Assembly: GCA_028817755.1 (NCBI GenBank)
Contig: JAPPPA010000025.1
Coordinates: 1-19,591, forward strand
Direction: 5' to 3'
Source: Gammaproteobacteria bacterium
Lineage (GTDB): Bacteria; Pseudomonadota; Gammaproteobacteria; JAPPPA01
Length of the DNA stretch: 19,591 nucleotides
Positions 1 through 8,314 of this stretch are shown here, in pieces. The notes beneath the pieces were generated by a model that saw nothing but the letters and a program-made list of their open reading frames with translations, made no database searches and was not told the DNA's origin. Both the position numbers and the translations under genes were made by a program. Position 1 is the stretch's first letter, and each line of letters opens with the position of its first letter.

Positions 1-2
1 CC

Positions 3-275
3 CAACAGAACACTGATTTCGTTGCTGTGAACGTTTTAGACGACGTACCTGCAGAAAAGTCACTTGAAGATAAAGGTTATGGCCATCTGCGCTTGCTAGA
101 AGGCGACGCTGAGCTTGCTAAGCAATACGGCGTACGCGCTTTGCCTTGGGCCGTAGTAGTAGACGCCAACGGCGTTGTGGTTAGCAGCAAGCCTGCTATT
201 GGTACTCAGCAAGGTATTGCGAGCCAAATCAGCAGCACCTTAGCCGTGAGCCAGTCGCTAGCTTTTGCACAGTAA
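3..275 (+). CDS. Thioredoxin-fold protein, C-terminal fragment (5' end outside window)
   Basis: The reading frame is open from the first bases of the window (codons in phase with position 3) and ends at TAA 273-275, leaving about 90 residues. The stretch YGVRALPWAVVVDANGVVV has the thioredoxin-fold signature: a Tyr-x-Val strand, then a probable cis-Pro loop (ALPW), a beta strand and an Asp-x-x-Gly turn. The redox CxxC site, if present, would lie upstream of the window, so I cannot say whether it is an oxidoreductase, a thiol peroxidase-like protein or a redox-inactive relative. An ATG-like start inside the visible part is not needed, because the frame continues to the left edge. Transcription probably ends at the terminator at 431-458, after a 155-base structured 3' region. 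Confidence 0.7.
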   Translation, partial: QQNTDFVAVNVLDDVPAEKSLEDKGYGHLRLLEGDAELAKQYGVRALPWAVVVDANGVVVSSKPAIGTQQGIASQISSTLAVSQSLAFAQ

Positions 276-430
276 GAAAGGACAAAACCACACCAAATCA
301 GCGGCACCGCTGGGGGATTACTTAACGGTTAAACGAAGACGCGCGGGGGCGCAGCTAAGGATGGCACTTTGTAAAACTTGTTAAGCACATGGACGCAATA
401 CGTAAGTATTGCTTGGGGCAAGGAGCCCAG
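276..430 (+). other. Structured 3' untranslated region, possible 3'-derived small RNA
   Basis: This is the stretch between the thioredoxin-fold stop codon and its terminator, with no coding potential. Short hairpins can be drawn: AGCGG 300-304 with CCGCT 307-311; TTAAC with GTTAA around 323-333; GCGC 341-344 with GCGC 349-352 and a GGGG loop; and GCAATAC 395-401 with GTATTGC 406-412, closed by a GUAA (GNRA-class) tetraloop. Three runs of four or five G occur (311-317, 345-349, 415-418). There is no match I recognise to 6S, tmRNA, SRP RNA, RNase P RNA or a known riboswitch. It may be only a long 3' UTR, or a processed sRNA sharing the gene's terminator. Confidence 0.35.
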
Positions 431-459
431 AGCGCCAGTCTTCGGACTGGCGCTTTTTT
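431..459 (+). terminator. Intrinsic terminator with UUCG tetraloop
   Basis: A perfect 10-bp stem pairs AGCGCCAGTC (431-440) with GACTGGCGCT (445-454) around the very stable TTCG loop, followed by a T run on the plus strand. There is no T run on the minus strand, so it serves the rightward transcript of the thioredoxin-fold gene and not the converging antiporter. Confidence 0.9.
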
Positions 460-475
460 ATTTATGGCTTAGGCG

Positions 476-2290
476 CTATTCAATAGGTAACGATCGCTGC
501 GTGGGATTAGGCGGCACATAAGAAACCAAGGTGTAACCAGAGTCTGGCAGCCAACGTACTTCGTCGCCCGCAAAACGTACATTCCCATCGGCACTCACTA
601 ACGCAAGCTGAATAGCCTCTTCTGGTAATTTCTTCACCGCATCCAGGTAAGTAAACTCGTCAGTTAAGCGTGTTTTCTGAAACTGCCAACCGCGAATATG
701 GCATTCCCATAGCTCTTCAAACTGCGTCGCACCTTTAAAAGCAGGCAAGCCACGACGCGTATCTGATACGGCCTGAGGGTCATCATCACCCGCCAACATC
801 GGCAGTTGGAAAACCTTATGAGGCCCCAAGTCTGGACTAAAGGCATTACAAGCCAGCGCGTTGTAAGCATCGTTACTGGTTGAGGCGAGTAACATCTCTA
901 CGCCTTCCAGCTCTAGCTCTTCCTCTGCTTTTTCCGACAAGACCTCGCCATACCACGTTTCTAAACCACGCTCACGCGCCGCACGTAGGCGGTGCCAAGC
1001 GTTATCCGCAAGCAATACGCTTACGCCTAAGGCCTTCAGCGTAGATGCCAGTTCCACTGACCAAGGCGATGAACCTGCAATCAATAAAGTACCTGCGCTG
1101 CTGCGCTTCAAACCAAGCTTGGTAGCCACCCAACCTAGCGACAGGCCATGCAAGGTAACAGTAGAAAAAATCAGTACAAAAACCAGCGGCACCAGCAATT
1201 CAGCATCAGCGTACCCCGCCTCAACCATAGGCAAAGAAAAGGCGCCGGCCGAAGCCGCAGCGACCACACCACGAGGCGCAATCCAGCCAATAAATACTCG
1301 CTCTTGCCAGTCCAAGCCGCTGCCGATAGTAGCCAACCAAACCGCCAATGGGCGTACAACAAACACCAACACAGCAACCAACGCCACCAAACGCCAGCTC
1401 AACTCACCTAGTACAGAGAAGTGCAATCCTGCGGTTAATACAACAAACAGGAACGACACCATCATGATGGTGATGTATTCCTTGAAGCGCCGCATTTCCC
1501 CAATACTACGCAGCTTCATATTGCCCATCACAACCCCAGCCAGCGTCGCCGCCATCAGCCCAGACTCATGCTGCACGATGTCAGATAAGGCATAAATCAC
1601 CGACACTACGGCAACCGCGGCGGGTGCTTTCAAATACTCCGGCACCCAGTTGCGTTCAAAAGACACCCCCAGCAACCAACCGATACCACCGCCTAAGGAA
1701 ACGGCCACCGATAGCGCCAGAATAAGGTCGACCAGTACTTGGGAAAACGGGGCGGAACCACCGCCAAACACGAAGTACTGATAGACAAATACAGCCAGTA
1801 GCACACCAATGGGATCATTCACGATGCCTTCCCATTTCAGCATGCTGGCGACTTTTCGTTTTAGATGCGCATGACGCAGTAGCGGCATAATCACCGTTGG
1901 CCCCGTCACCACGATAATCGCACCAAACAACAACGCCGTTGGCAGTGACAAACCACCAATAAAATAAGATGCCGCGCTACCAAGAACCCAAGCGACCGCA
2001 ACCCCGACAAAGATTAGCCGCCTAACGCCAGTACCGGCCTCTTTAAGCTCATGCAGACGAAGGTTTAAACCACCTTCAAACAAAATCAGGGCAACAAACC
2101 AAGCTACGATCTCACGTAGCCCATCACCGAAATGCACCTCGGGCTGTACCAAGCCAGATACCGGCCCAAGCAAAATTCCAACCACAGAAAGCAAAACAAT
2201 GGCCGGCACCTGAAAACGCCAGGCTAACCACTGCGCCGCAGCACCAGCAAACACTACCAGCGCCAAAACCAACTTTAAGGATTCGATCAT
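476..2290 (-). CDS. Monovalent cation:proton antiporter (CPA family) with C-terminal TrkA-N/RCK-like domain
   Basis: The 604-residue inner-membrane protein should exchange Na+ or K+ for H+ and so take part in pH and salt homeostasis. About the first 395 residues are a chain of hydrophobic helices, including the GIVNDPIG segment, whose Asn-Asp pair matches the ion-binding ND motif of CPA1/NhaP-type exchangers, and an Arg-rich APRGVVAAASAGAF helix typical of this group. From about residue 400 a soluble cytoplasmic part begins with LLIAGSSPWSVELASTLKALG, a Rossmann-like strand-loop-helix as in TrkA-N domains, followed by an RCK-C-like tail. The glycine motif is degenerate (GSSPWS rather than GxGxxG), so nucleotide binding is uncertain. 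The start is ATG 2288-2290 with only a weak GGG upstream. It is a single gene, divergent from the CoA-transferase gene. Confidence 0.88.
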   Translation of the reverse strand: MIESLKLVLALVVFAGAAAQWLAWRFQVPAIVLLSVVGILLGPVSGLVQPEVHFGDGLREIVAWFVALILFEGGLNLRLHELKEAGTGVRRLIFVGVAVAWVLGSAASYFIGGLSLPTALLFGAIIVVTGPTVIMPLLRHAHLKRKVASMLKWEGIVNDPIGVLLAVFVYQYFVFGGGSAPFSQVLVDLILALSVAVSLGGGIGWLLGVSFERNWVPEYLKAPAAVAVVSVIYALSDIVQHESGLMAATLAGVVMGNMKLRSIGEMRRFKEYITIMMVSFLFVVLTAGLHFSVLGELSWRLVALVAVLVFVVRPLAVWLATIGSGLDWQERVFIGWIAPRGVVAAASAGAFSLPMVEAGYADAELLVPLVFVLIFSTVTLHGLSLGWVATKLGLKRSSAGTLLIAGSSPWSVELASTLKALGVSVLLADNAWHRLRAARERGLETWYGEVLSEKAEEELELEGVEMLLASTSNDAYNALACNAFSPDLGPHKVFQLPMLAGDDDPQAVSDTRRGLPAFKGATQFEELWECHIRGWQFQKTRLTDEFTYLDAVKKLPEEAIQLALVSADGNVRFAGDEVRWLPDSGYTLVSYVPPNPTQRSLPIE

Positions 2291-2368
2291 GCGAGCCCAA
2301 TTCAGAATTAATAGGCTCGCAAAATAACACTAGCCGACACGAAAATGCATCATTGACAAACAAGTATT

Positions 2369-2374
2369 TATACT
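2369..2374 (+). promoter_or_regulatory. Candidate -10 element giving a leaderless or near-leaderless mRNA
   Basis: TATACT at 2369-2374 lies six bases before the ATG at 2381, so a transcript from it would begin at or next to the A of the start codon. No purine-rich ribosome-binding sequence precedes the ATG. A TTGACA at 2353-2358 is only 10 bases from the -10 and cannot be its -35. Confidence 0.3.
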
Positions 2375-2380
2375 GCGGTC

Positions 2381-3598
2381 ATGAACAACAGCAACACGCT
2401 TCTACGCGGCATTACCGTACTCGACCTGACCCGCTTACTACCCGGCCCTTATTGCACCCAGCAACTCGCCCAGCTAGGCGCCACCGTCATCAAAATTGAA
2501 GATCCAAACGGCGGCGACTATGCCCGTAGTTTGGCACCCGAATTATTTGAAGTCGTTAATCGCGGCAAACAGTCCGTGACGCTCGACCTCCGCGCTGCCA
2601 AAGATGTGCAACGTTTCAAAGCCATGGTGAAGGCCGCCGATGTTGTGGTCGAATCATTTAGGCCCGGCGTAATGACAAAGCTCGGTTGCGACTACAGCAC
2701 ACTAAGCGCCATCAACCCACAAATGGTTTATGCCGCCATTACCGGCTATGGGCAAGACGGCCCTTACAAAGATCGCGCTGGCCACGACATGAACTACCTC
2801 GCCACCGCTGGCGTGTTAGAACAAATTGGCAACGCTGGTCACGCGCCCGCATTAAGCAATGTACAGATAGCCGATCTAGCTGGCGGCGCCATGAATGCCG
2901 CCATTGGTATTCTCGCCGCCGTGATTGGCGCACAGAAATCTGGCCAAGGTGAATTCGTCGACATAAGCATGACGGACGGCGCTCTAGCCATGAATACCGT
3001 CGCCCTTGCCGCCATTAACAAAACTGGCCAAAGCCCGGCACGGGGCGACGACATGTTAAGCGGCTCCTTACCCAACTACCGCGTATACAAATGCCGCGAT
3101 GGCAGGTACTTAGCGGTCGGCGCACTAGAACCACAGTTCTTTATTCGCGTTCTTAACGGTGTTTGGGATAGCGTGCCAACACCGCTTCAAGCTAGCGTAA
3201 GCAAGCTTTTAGCCTTGCGCGCCAAACCAAAAAAACGCAACGCTGCTGACACAAGCGCAAAGCCCAAAAACAGCGGTCAGCAGCTTGCTAAAATTAATGC
3301 GGTTTTAAATGACCCGGTTAAAGGCAAACTCATACTCAAGCCAATTCATTGGGCACTAGCTGCGGCTTTTAAAACCAAAACGCGAGATCAATGGGATCAG
3401 TGGTTCGCCGAGAAAGACGCCTGTGTCTCCGCCATACTCACGCCCGCAGAAGCTTTAGAACATCCACTGTTTGTCGCCAGAGAGATGGTCTTTACAGAAG
3501 GCAGCAAGCGATTTTTTAGCAACCCAATCAAATTCCAGCAAGCAGCGCCAACATTAGCCGCGAGCCCAGAGTTAGGCGCCGACAACGACATACCCTAA
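2381..3598 (+). CDS. CoA-transferase family III (CaiB/BaiF) protein, alpha-methylacyl-CoA racemase type
   Basis: The 405-residue cytoplasmic enzyme belongs to the family that either moves CoA between acids or epimerises 2-methylacyl-CoAs. Three residues point to the racemase branch: His135 (in AGHDMNY), Asp165 (in VQIADLAGG) and Glu250 (in VGALEPQFF). They sit exactly nine positions after the catalytic His126, Asp156 and Glu241 that I recall for the Mycobacterium tuberculosis racemase MCR, so the spacing is preserved. The likely job is interconverting R and S methyl-branched acyl-CoAs before beta-oxidation. The protein is longer than MCR (about 360 residues) because of a Lys/Ala-rich, low-complexity insertion starting near residue 280 (RAKPKKRNAADTSAKPKNSG). 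It is followed after 52 bases by the WS/DGAT gene on the same strand, probably in one operon for acyl-CoA and lipid metabolism. Confidence 0.88.
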   Translation: MNNSNTLLRGITVLDLTRLLPGPYCTQQLAQLGATVIKIEDPNGGDYARSLAPELFEVVNRGKQSVTLDLRAAKDVQRFKAMVKAADVVVESFRPGVMTKLGCDYSTLSAINPQMVYAAITGYGQDGPYKDRAGHDMNYLATAGVLEQIGNAGHAPALSNVQIADLAGGAMNAAIGILAAVIGAQKSGQGEFVDISMTDGALAMNTVALAAINKTGQSPARGDDMLSGSLPNYRVYKCRDGRYLAVGALEPQFFIRVLNGVWDSVPTPLQASVSKLLALRAKPKKRNAADTSAKPKNSGQQLAKINAVLNDPVKGKLILKPIHWALAAAFKTKTRDQWDQWFAEKDACVSAILTPAEALEHPLFVAREMVFTEGSKRFFSNPIKFQQAAPTLAASPELGADNDIP

Positions 3599-3650
3599 AG
3601 CAATGGCATACTAAGCTGCTGCGCAGCCACGAATAAGAAAGGAGCCCAGT

Positions 3651-5066
3651 ATGAAAACCATGAACGTACTCGATGCCAGCTGGCTATTTGTAGAGTCTCC
3701 GGAAGCGCCAATGCAAGTGGCGCAGCTGATGATTTTGTCGCTGCCTGAAAACGCGGAAGAGAACTTCCTCAGCAATATGGTGCAGCAGTTCCGCAAGTCT
3801 CGCGAATACTACGCGCCGTGGAACCTAAAACTGCGTAATCCTAAACTCGGCGCGATGGTGCCTGTGTGGGTAGAAGACAACGATATCGATCTTGATTATC
3901 ACTTTCGCCACTCCGCGTTACCTAAACCAGGCGGCGAACGTGAACTCGGTATATTGGTCTCCCGCTTGCATAGCCACCCGCTCGACTTCAATCGCCCGCT
4001 ATGGGAAATGCATGTTATTGAAGGATTAGAGAACAACCGCTTCGCGCTATACACCAAATTCCACCACTCGCTTATCGACGGCGTTAGCGGCGTACGCATG
4101 ATCGAACGACTCATGAGCACCGGCCCCACCGACCGCTCACGGCCGCCAGCATGGTCGATGAAGCCGGAGAAAAAGACCAAAAAAGTAAAAGCGCAAGAAG
4201 CCGCCAACCGTGAAGCCCCAACTGCGGAAAATGCACTAAAAGACATCTTGGGTGACGTCAGCGGCAACGTAAAAGGCAGCATCGGCACCCTACGAGAATT
4301 ACGCCGCGCGTTTCAGCGCCTGCTCGGCGCCCGCGCCAGTGGCGTTTCTGCCCTTAAAGGTCCATTCGACTGTCCTAAAACCATTTTGAATGGCCGCATT
4401 GGCCAAGCTCGCCGTTTTGCTACCCAGCAGTACGACTTAAACCAAATGAAGGCCATCGCCAAAGCCGCCGACTGCAGTTTGAACGATGTTGTATTAGCTA
4501 TTAGCGCCACCGCCCTGCGCCGCTTCTTGATCGACGTAAACGGCCTACCAAGCAAACCGCTCACCGCGGGTTTGCCGGTTAATATTCGCACTAAAGACGA
4601 TCAAGGCACCGGCAATGCCATCAGCTTTATTATGGCCAGCTTAGCGACGGACATAGCTGATCCAAAAATGCGTTTGGAAGCGATTAAAAACTCGACTCAT
4701 AGCGCCAAAGAGCATTTACAAGAGCTGCCCAAAGAAGCCCTAATGCAATACACCGCCATGATTATGGCGCCGTTTATGATGCAACTAGTTTATGGCATGG
4801 GCGGGCGCATGAAATCGGTGTTTAACCTCACCATTTCAAACATACCGGGCCCGAAAGAAACGCTGTACTACCATGGCGCCAAACTCGAAGCGAGCTTCCC
4901 TATCTCGCTTATTCCTCACGGCCAAGCCTTAAACATTACCTGCCTGTCTTACGCCGACACGCTTAACTTTGGCTTTACTGGCGACCGCGACTCATTACCG
5001 AGCATGCAGAATATTGCCGTATACACCGGTGAAGCTCTTACAGAGCTCGCCGAGATATACCTGTAA
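3651..5066 (+). CDS. Wax ester synthase / acyl-CoA:diacylglycerol acyltransferase (WS/DGAT)
   Basis: The enzyme transfers an acyl group from acyl-CoA to a fatty alcohol or diacylglycerol, making wax esters or triacylglycerol stored in lipid bodies at the inner membrane. The diagnostic HHxxxDG active site is present as HHSLIDG at residues 138-144. The other family motifs follow in order: PLW (RPLWEMHVIEGL) before it, NDVVLA starting at Asn278, and NIPGP near residue 400. At 471 residues it has the usual length. A Lys-rich linker (EKKTKKVKAQ) separates the two halves, as is common. The start at 3651 is set by AAAGGAG at 3638-3644, six bases upstream; the Met three codons later is too far. It may be co-transcribed with the racemase-type gene and ends at a bidirectional terminator. 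Confidence 0.93.
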   Translation: MKTMNVLDASWLFVESPEAPMQVAQLMILSLPENAEENFLSNMVQQFRKSREYYAPWNLKLRNPKLGAMVPVWVEDNDIDLDYHFRHSALPKPGGERELGILVSRLHSHPLDFNRPLWEMHVIEGLENNRFALYTKFHHSLIDGVSGVRMIERLMSTGPTDRSRPPAWSMKPEKKTKKVKAQEAANREAPTAENALKDILGDVSGNVKGSIGTLRELRRAFQRLLGARASGVSALKGPFDCPKTILNGRIGQARRFATQQYDLNQMKAIAKAADCSLNDVVLAISATALRRFLIDVNGLPSKPLTAGLPVNIRTKDDQGTGNAISFIMASLATDIADPKMRLEAIKNSTHSAKEHLQELPKEALMQYTAMIMAPFMMQLVYGMGGRMKSVFNLTISNIPGPKETLYYHGAKLEASFPISLIPHGQALNITCLSYADTLNFGFTGDRDSLPSMQNIAVYTGEALTELAEIYL

Positions 5067-5096
5067 ACCTATCGCCTAAAACCAACGGGCAATAAA

Positions 5097-5130
5097 AAAG
5101 GCTTTCAGCCGTGACTGAAAGCCTTTCTTA
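5097..5130. terminator. Bidirectional intrinsic terminator between WS/DGAT and glmS
   Basis: AAAGGCTTTCAG (5097-5108) pairs perfectly with CTGAAAGCCTTT (5115-5126) over 12 bp around a six-base loop. T-rich tracts follow on both strands, so it can end the rightward acyltransferase transcript and the leftward glmS transcript, whose genes converge here. Confidence 0.88.
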
Positions 5131-5148
5131 TTTAATCGTGTAACAGAC

Positions 5149-6975
5149 TTATTCCACGGTTACAGATTTAGCCAAGTTTCTCGGCTGATCCACATCCGTG
5201 CCTTTTAATACTGCTACGTGATACGACAGCAACTGCAATGGCACGGTATACACAATCGGCTCCATAAACTCGTCTGCATGTGGCACCGGAATAACCGTGA
5301 CACGTTCGCTGCTCGTCATGCCTGCTTTTGCATCAGCAAACACAATCAACTCACCGCCGCGCGCACGTACTTCTTCTAGATTCGATTTCAACTTTTCGAG
5401 TAGCTCGTTATTAGGCGCAACGGCTACAACGGGCATGTCCTCGTCCACTAACGCTAACGGGCCATGCTTAAGCTCACCCGCTGCATACGCTTCGGCGTGA
5501 ATGTAAGAGATCTCTTTCAGCTTCAGCGCGCCTTCCATTGCCACGGGATAAAGCGGCCCACGGCCCAAGAACAAGGCGTGATGTTTATCGGCAAACTTTT
5601 CCGCCAATTGCTTAATTGGCGCATCTAGCTCCATGCATTGCTCAACCACACTCGCGACCTGGCGTAACTGTGCAACCACGTCTTCATTCGGTTCGCCGTG
5701 CAGCGCTTTTTGCAACGCTGTAGCCAATACAAGCAACGCCGATAGCTGTGTTGTAAATGCCTTGGTTGATGCCACACCAATTTCTGGACCGGCATGAGTC
5801 ATCAATGCATGATCAGATTCACGCACCAAAGAACTATCGGGCACGTTGCATACAGTCACACTGCCCACATAGCCCAGACCTTTTGCCATACGCAAGGCGG
5901 CCAAGGTATCGGCTGTTTCACCAGACTGGGAAATACTGACAAATAAGCGGCCGTCTAATACCACCGGCTGGCGATAACGGTACTCACTAGCAATTTCAAC
6001 CACGCATGGCACACGTGCCAGCTGTTCAATCCAATAGCGAGCGATTAAGCCTGCGTGATAACTGGTGCCGCAAGAAATAATGTGAACACCTTTAACCTGC
6101 TTAAACAGACCGTCGGCTCCAGCGCCTAATAAATCTTCAGCCACATGATCAGGCTCTAAGCGACCAGCCAACGTCGCACGCAAGGCAACTGGCTGCTCAT
6201 AAATCTCTTTCATCATGTAATGGCGGAATTCGCCTTTATCCGTCGCAGACGCCTTTAATGTCGACTCCACTACTGGGCGCTTATGCGGATGGCCTGCACG
6301 ATCATAAATATCGACGCCATCACGACGCACCTCAGCCACATCGCCTTCTTCTAAATAGATAAAGCGGTTAGTGACGGGTAATAAAGGCGTGCTATCTGAG
6401 GCAATAAAGTTCTCGCCAATGCCAACACCCACTACCAGCGGGCTACCACTACGGGCGGCGATTAATCGGTCTGGCTCATCTGCCGCAATCACGCCTAATG
6501 CATAGGCGCCATCAAGATGATCTAATGCTTCCATCACCGCTTGGAACAAGTCACGGCCTTCACTCCGCAACTTGGCAATCAAATGTACGATGACTTCGGT
6601 ATCGGTGTCAGACTCGAAGAAGTAGCCTTCTTTCTCTAACTCTTCGCGGAGCGGCTGGTGATTTTCGATAATACCGTTATGCACAATCGCTAAATCTTTG
6701 CCCGACATATGCGGGTGTGCATTACGTTCTGCTGGCTCGCCATGGGTAGCCCAGCGCGTGTGCGCAATACCGACATTGCCTGCAACCGGCGTCGCTTCAA
6801 TAACCGCTTCAAGCTCCGCTACTTTGCCAACCGCACGGCGGCGTTCCACTGTTTGTTGGTTGGTCAGAAGCGCCACACCGGCCGAATCATAACCACGGTA
6901 TTCAAGCCGCTTTAGGCCTTCTACCAAAATGTCTTGTACGTCGCGTTTAGCAATCGCGCCAACAATGCCACACAT
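5149..6975 (-). CDS. glmS: Glutamine--fructose-6-phosphate aminotransferase (isomerizing)
   Basis: GlmS makes glucosamine-6-phosphate from fructose-6-phosphate and glutamine, the first step to UDP-GlcNAc for peptidoglycan and LPS. The protein begins MCGIVGAI, so removal of Met exposes the catalytic Cys of the class-II glutamine amidotransferase domain (about residues 2-220). Two SIS sugar-isomerase domains follow (about 285-425 and 455-595). The C-terminal tail NLAKSVTVE is intact, with Lys603 at the position of the E. coli Lys603 that reacts with the sugar. At 608 residues it is full length. A GGG-containing ribosome-binding sequence lies about ten bases before the ATG. It stands alone: no glmU or glmS-regulating riboswitch is visible in the short leader. 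Confidence 0.97.
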   Translation of the reverse strand: MCGIVGAIAKRDVQDILVEGLKRLEYRGYDSAGVALLTNQQTVERRRAVGKVAELEAVIEATPVAGNVGIAHTRWATHGEPAERNAHPHMSGKDLAIVHNGIIENHQPLREELEKEGYFFESDTDTEVIVHLIAKLRSEGRDLFQAVMEALDHLDGAYALGVIAADEPDRLIAARSGSPLVVGVGIGENFIASDSTPLLPVTNRFIYLEEGDVAEVRRDGVDIYDRAGHPHKRPVVESTLKASATDKGEFRHYMMKEIYEQPVALRATLAGRLEPDHVAEDLLGAGADGLFKQVKGVHIISCGTSYHAGLIARYWIEQLARVPCVVEIASEYRYRQPVVLDGRLFVSISQSGETADTLAALRMAKGLGYVGSVTVCNVPDSSLVRESDHALMTHAGPEIGVASTKAFTTQLSALLVLATALQKALHGEPNEDVVAQLRQVASVVEQCMELDAPIKQLAEKFADKHHALFLGRGPLYPVAMEGALKLKEISYIHAEAYAAGELKHGPLALVDEDMPVVAVAPNNELLEKLKSNLEEVRARGGELIVFADAKAGMTSSERVTVIPVPHADEFMEPIVYTVPLQLLSYHVAVLKGTDVDQPRNLAKSVTVE

Positions 6976-7059
6976 ATAAACCCTTTTCTCTGAGGTACTG
7001 GCTACATATCAACCCAGTTTATCACCGCCACTCGATTTGGCTCACTGCTATTTTTGTTC

Positions 7060-7078
7060 GCAAATGATAATGATTTGC
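7060..7078. promoter_or_regulatory. Fur-like operator overlapping the porin operon -35
   Basis: GCAAAT-GATAATG-ATTTGC is a perfect 6-bp inverted repeat around a 7-base centre. It matches 14 of 19 positions of the classical E. coli Fur box (aligned by eye). It lies over the -35 element of the candidate porin promoter, the position expected for repression by iron-loaded Fur. A related metalloregulator such as Zur cannot be excluded from sequence alone. Confidence 0.6.
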
Positions 7079-7102
7079 ATTTAGATTCTATTTCTGGATA
7101 AT
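7074..7102 (+). promoter_or_regulatory. Candidate sigma70 promoter of the porin-FMN-PepSY operon
   Basis: TTTGCA (7074-7079, 4 of 6 to TTGACA) and GATAAT (7097-7102, 5 of 6 to TATAAT) are 17 bases apart. The start point would be near 7109, giving a leader of about 75 bases before the GTG at 7184. The -35 is inside the Fur-like palindrome. Confidence 0.5.
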
Positions 7103-7183
7103 GCCCATCATTGTTTTTCGCGGCGCAAACTCCAACACCCCATGGAGCCGAGCCTCAGCCGCACCACCTATGGAGTGAATTAC

Positions 7184-8311
7184 GTGAAAGCACGTTTACT
7201 ATCCGCTGCAGCACTAGTCGCAGCATCTACCACCGCCGCAGCTGGCGGTGCTGGCGAAGCCCCAACCAACGCCGAGCTATACGAAATTATTCAGGCTCAA
7301 CAAAGCCAAATTGAAGATCTACAAGGCCAGCCAACTGGCGGCTTTGGCAATCGCACCTCTATTGGCGGTTACGGCGAATTGCATTACAACAACATCAAAG
7401 ACGGTGACGACGAAATCGACTTCCACCGCTTTGTGTTGTTTATCAACCACGAGTTTAACGACCGCATTCGACTATTTACCGAACTTGAGCTTGAGCACGC
7501 CCTAGCTGGCGACGGCGCAGAAGGTGAAGTAGAACTTGAGCAGGCCTACATTGAATTCGACCTAAACGACAAACTACAAGCGAAAGGTGGTTTGTTCCTA
7601 GTGCCTGTGGGTATCCTTAACGAGACTCACGAGCCACCTACATTTTACGGCGTAGAACGTAACAACGTAGAAAGCCGCATTATTCCTTCTACTTGGTGGG
7701 AAGCCGGTGCTGCACTTAACGGCCGTAACGACGACGGCTTGAGCTGGGACGTAGCGCTACACAGTGGCCTTGAACTAGAAGCAACCGATTCAAGCATCCG
7801 TAGCGGTCGCCAAAAAGTAGCTGAAGCGATTGGCAACGATCCTGCTGTAACCGGTCGCCTACGCTACACCGGTGTAGCTGGTCTAGACCTAGCCGCAACG
7901 GTTCAATACCAAAGCGACATCACTCAAAGCCGCGAAACCGAAGAAGCTAGCGCAACCTTGCTGCAAGCCCACGCTATTTACCAAACTGGCGGCACCAAGC
8001 TAACCGCGTTCTACGCTACTTGGGACATCGATAACGCTGCATTCGAAACGGAAGGTTCTGATGAGCAAACTGGTTACTACCTTGAAGCTTCACAAAAGGT
8101 AAGCGAGCAAGTAGGTGTGTTTGTACGTCACGAAAACTGGGATAACCGCGCAGGCAATGCGACCGACACGGAGAACGACCAACAAACTCTCGGTGTTAAC
8201 TACTGGCCACATGAGAACGTAGTTATTAAAGCTGATATCTTCAATCGTGAAGAAACCGGCGGCACTACTGAAACTGAAGGCTTCAACCTAGGTATTGGCT
8301 ACCAGTTCTAA
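7184..8311 (+). CDS. Outer-membrane beta-barrel porin (OprO/OprP-like architecture)
   Basis: I place the start at GTG 7184, not at the upstream in-frame ATG 7142, because GGAGTGA at 7172-7178 is a well-placed ribosome-binding site and the resulting 375-residue protein begins with a clean signal peptide (MKARLLSAAALVAASTTAAA). A short helical segment rich in Gln/Glu (ELYEIIQAQQSQIEDLQ) follows, as in trimeric porins with an N-terminal coiled coil. The rest is alternating beta strands ending in the C-terminal aromatic signature NLGIGYQF, recognised by the Bam machinery. The substrate is not evident; membership of the phosphate-selective porin O/P superfamily is my best guess. It is the first gene of a tight operon, three bases from the next start, behind a Fur-like box. 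Its codons favour CTA for Leu, suggesting high expression. Confidence 0.82.
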   Translation: MKARLLSAAALVAASTTAAAGGAGEAPTNAELYEIIQAQQSQIEDLQGQPTGGFGNRTSIGGYGELHYNNIKDGDDEIDFHRFVLFINHEFNDRIRLFTELELEHALAGDGAEGEVELEQAYIEFDLNDKLQAKGGLFLVPVGILNETHEPPTFYGVERNNVESRIIPSTWWEAGAALNGRNDDGLSWDVALHSGLELEATDSSIRSGRQKVAEAIGNDPAVTGRLRYTGVAGLDLAATVQYQSDITQSRETEEASATLLQAHAIYQTGGTKLTAFYATWDIDNAAFETEGSDEQTGYYLEASQKVSEQVGVFVRHENWDNRAGNATDTENDQQTLGVNYWPHENVVIKADIFNREETGGTTETEGFNLGIGYQF

Positions 8312-8314
8312 TAC

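Noticed and set aside
276..430. Five GGA triplets in the thioredoxin 3' region as a Csr/Rsm-type decoy RNA
   Set aside because: The triplets are not consistently placed in hairpin loops and their number is not far above chance for this composition.
1119..1595. Plus-strand open frame inside the antiporter gene
   Set aside because: It is a shadow of the antiporter coding frame, rich in Thr/Asn/Pro with no domain or start signal.
2353..2374. TTGACA and TATACT as a sigma70 promoter pair
   Set aside because: They are only 10 bases apart instead of about 17, so they cannot act together; only the -10 was kept as a weak candidate.
7142..7183. Upstream ATG 7142 as the porin start
   Set aside because: It adds 14 polar residues before a perfect signal peptide, and the GTG at 7184 has the proper ribosome-binding site GGAG.
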